Shown piece after piece: positions 63,428 to 64,000 of a stretch of DNA of 64,000 nt; position 1 is the first letter of the stretch; every line of letters starts with the position of its first letter. The stretch is from Ostrinia nubilalis (lineage: Eukaryota; Arthropoda; Insecta; Lepidoptera; Crambidae). The stretch lies in the NCBI RefSeq assembly GCF_963855985.1, contig NC_087119.1, positions 2,272,001 to 2,336,000 on the forward strand. The letters are read 5' to 3'. A model generated the notes under the pieces. It was not told the origin of the DNA. It was given only the letters and a program-made list of their open reading frames with translations, and made no database searches. Position numbers and translations under genes: made by a program.

Positions 63428-63571
63428 TCATCATCATCATCATCATTTCAGCCACAGGACGTCCACTGCTGAACATAGGCCTCCCCCAATGATTTCCACG
63501 ATGGCCGGTTGGTGGCGGCCTGCATCCAGCGCCTTCCCACTACCTTTAGAGGTCGTCGGTCCACCTTATCA
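63428..63571 (-). mobile_element. RTE-type LINE 3' end, 5'-truncated
   Basis: On the minus strand: GGTGGACCGACGACCTCTAA, GGGAAGGCGCTGGATGCAGG, CATCGTGGAAATCATTGGGG, GAGGCCTATGTTCAGCAGTG and a GATGATGATGATGATGA tail (63428-63446). It is the cleanest GATG-tailed RTE end in the window. Confidence 0.8.
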
Positions 63572-64000
63572 TGTAATTCACAATTTTAGGGCCCTTTCTC
63601 AAGGCAACCATTTTTGCAGGGTCCCGCTAAACTGGACTGTCGTGTGAAAACACAAATGTGTGAACGGATCGGTTTTTTGCAGGACGAAGACGGGATGTTC
63701 GTGCTAATGTTAAAACAAGTACCTACATTACTCAACGGGATCCTGCAAAAAACGGGATGTCTCCGAGGGAAAAAGCCCTTAAATACCATACCACTTACGG
63801 CTTACTTCGAAATAAGACTTATACCTACTAGCTCTAATAACGATGTCTGCTTTGCTTGCATTTAAACATTTAAGTATTTTTTCGAAGAAGAAGAAGAGTC
63901 TTAAATTGCGAATATCAAATGGAAATTCAATTTTAACTCATATTAAAATATTTTTATTGCAAATTGTAGGCACAAGTTTAACAAAAGTTTATTTTTTTTA
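63572..64000. other. Short inverted similarity, otherwise nothing
   Basis: ACCATTTTTGCAGGGTCCCG at 63608 and GGGATCCTGCAAAAAACGGG at about 63739 are imperfect inverted copies and may bound a small MITE (about 63605-63760). No gene. Confidence 0.4.

Overview
This window looks like intergenic DNA from a moth or butterfly (Lepidoptera). It is AT-rich and shows no operons or bacterial-type genes. It is packed with repeat types I recognise from lepidopteran genomes: RTE-type LINE 3' ends tailed by GATG or ACGA repeats, 120-bp elements beginning TTAGGCTGGGTTGCACCA, repeats starting with CTTTCCGCCCGCGG, TA-flanked CAGGGTG elements and GC-rich palindromic MITEs. The species cannot be named from sequence alone, and every family name is from memory, not from a search.

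The one clear, intact gene is the gag-pol ORF of a BEL/Pao LTR retrotransposon on the minus strand (53384-59745). It has two identical 204-bp LTRs, a 4-bp target duplication (AATA), a primer-binding site matching the 3' end of tRNA-Trp, a purine tract, and one uninterrupted 1732-codon frame. That frame carries Gag, zinc knuckles, protease, reverse transcriptase, RNase H and integrase with their catalytic residues. It is a recent and possibly active insertion.

Region by region. 1-12 kb: a degraded mariner-like transposon (1834-3073), a MITE, RTE scraps, and a pogo-like element with subterminal TTGCCCA motifs (10241-11647). 12-24 kb: a THAP zinc-finger remnant, back-to-back palindromic MITEs, a 1.6-kb Tc1 element turned into a giant inverted repeat (15163-16798), a 2.7-kb segment bracketed by a 20-bp inverted repeat, and several TA-flanked MITEs. 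25-35 kb: three copies of a GGTTCCG/CGGAACC repeat, short retroelement-like repeats, a 1.5-kb element with 8-bp target duplications, and a 383-bp RTE coding remnant. 35-45 kb: a tRNA-derived SINE and several nested insertions whose order can be read; 41.4-45.9 kb is nearly featureless. 45.8-46.8 kb: a GC-rich island with a candidate first coding exon of a host gene on the minus strand. 47-53 kb: tandem duplications, SINE pieces, a second 8-bp-TSD transposon with an unfamiliar ORF, and a cluster of perfect hairpins. 53-60 kb: the BEL/Pao element. 60-64 kb: LINE 3' ends, palindromic MITEs and RTE remnants.

No rRNA, functional tRNA, CRISPR array or complete host gene was found. The most interesting signals are the intact BEL/Pao element, the palindromic Tc1 element, the TAGGGTGTCCC transposons, the hairpin cluster at 52.9-53.1 kb, and the possible host exon at 46 kb.
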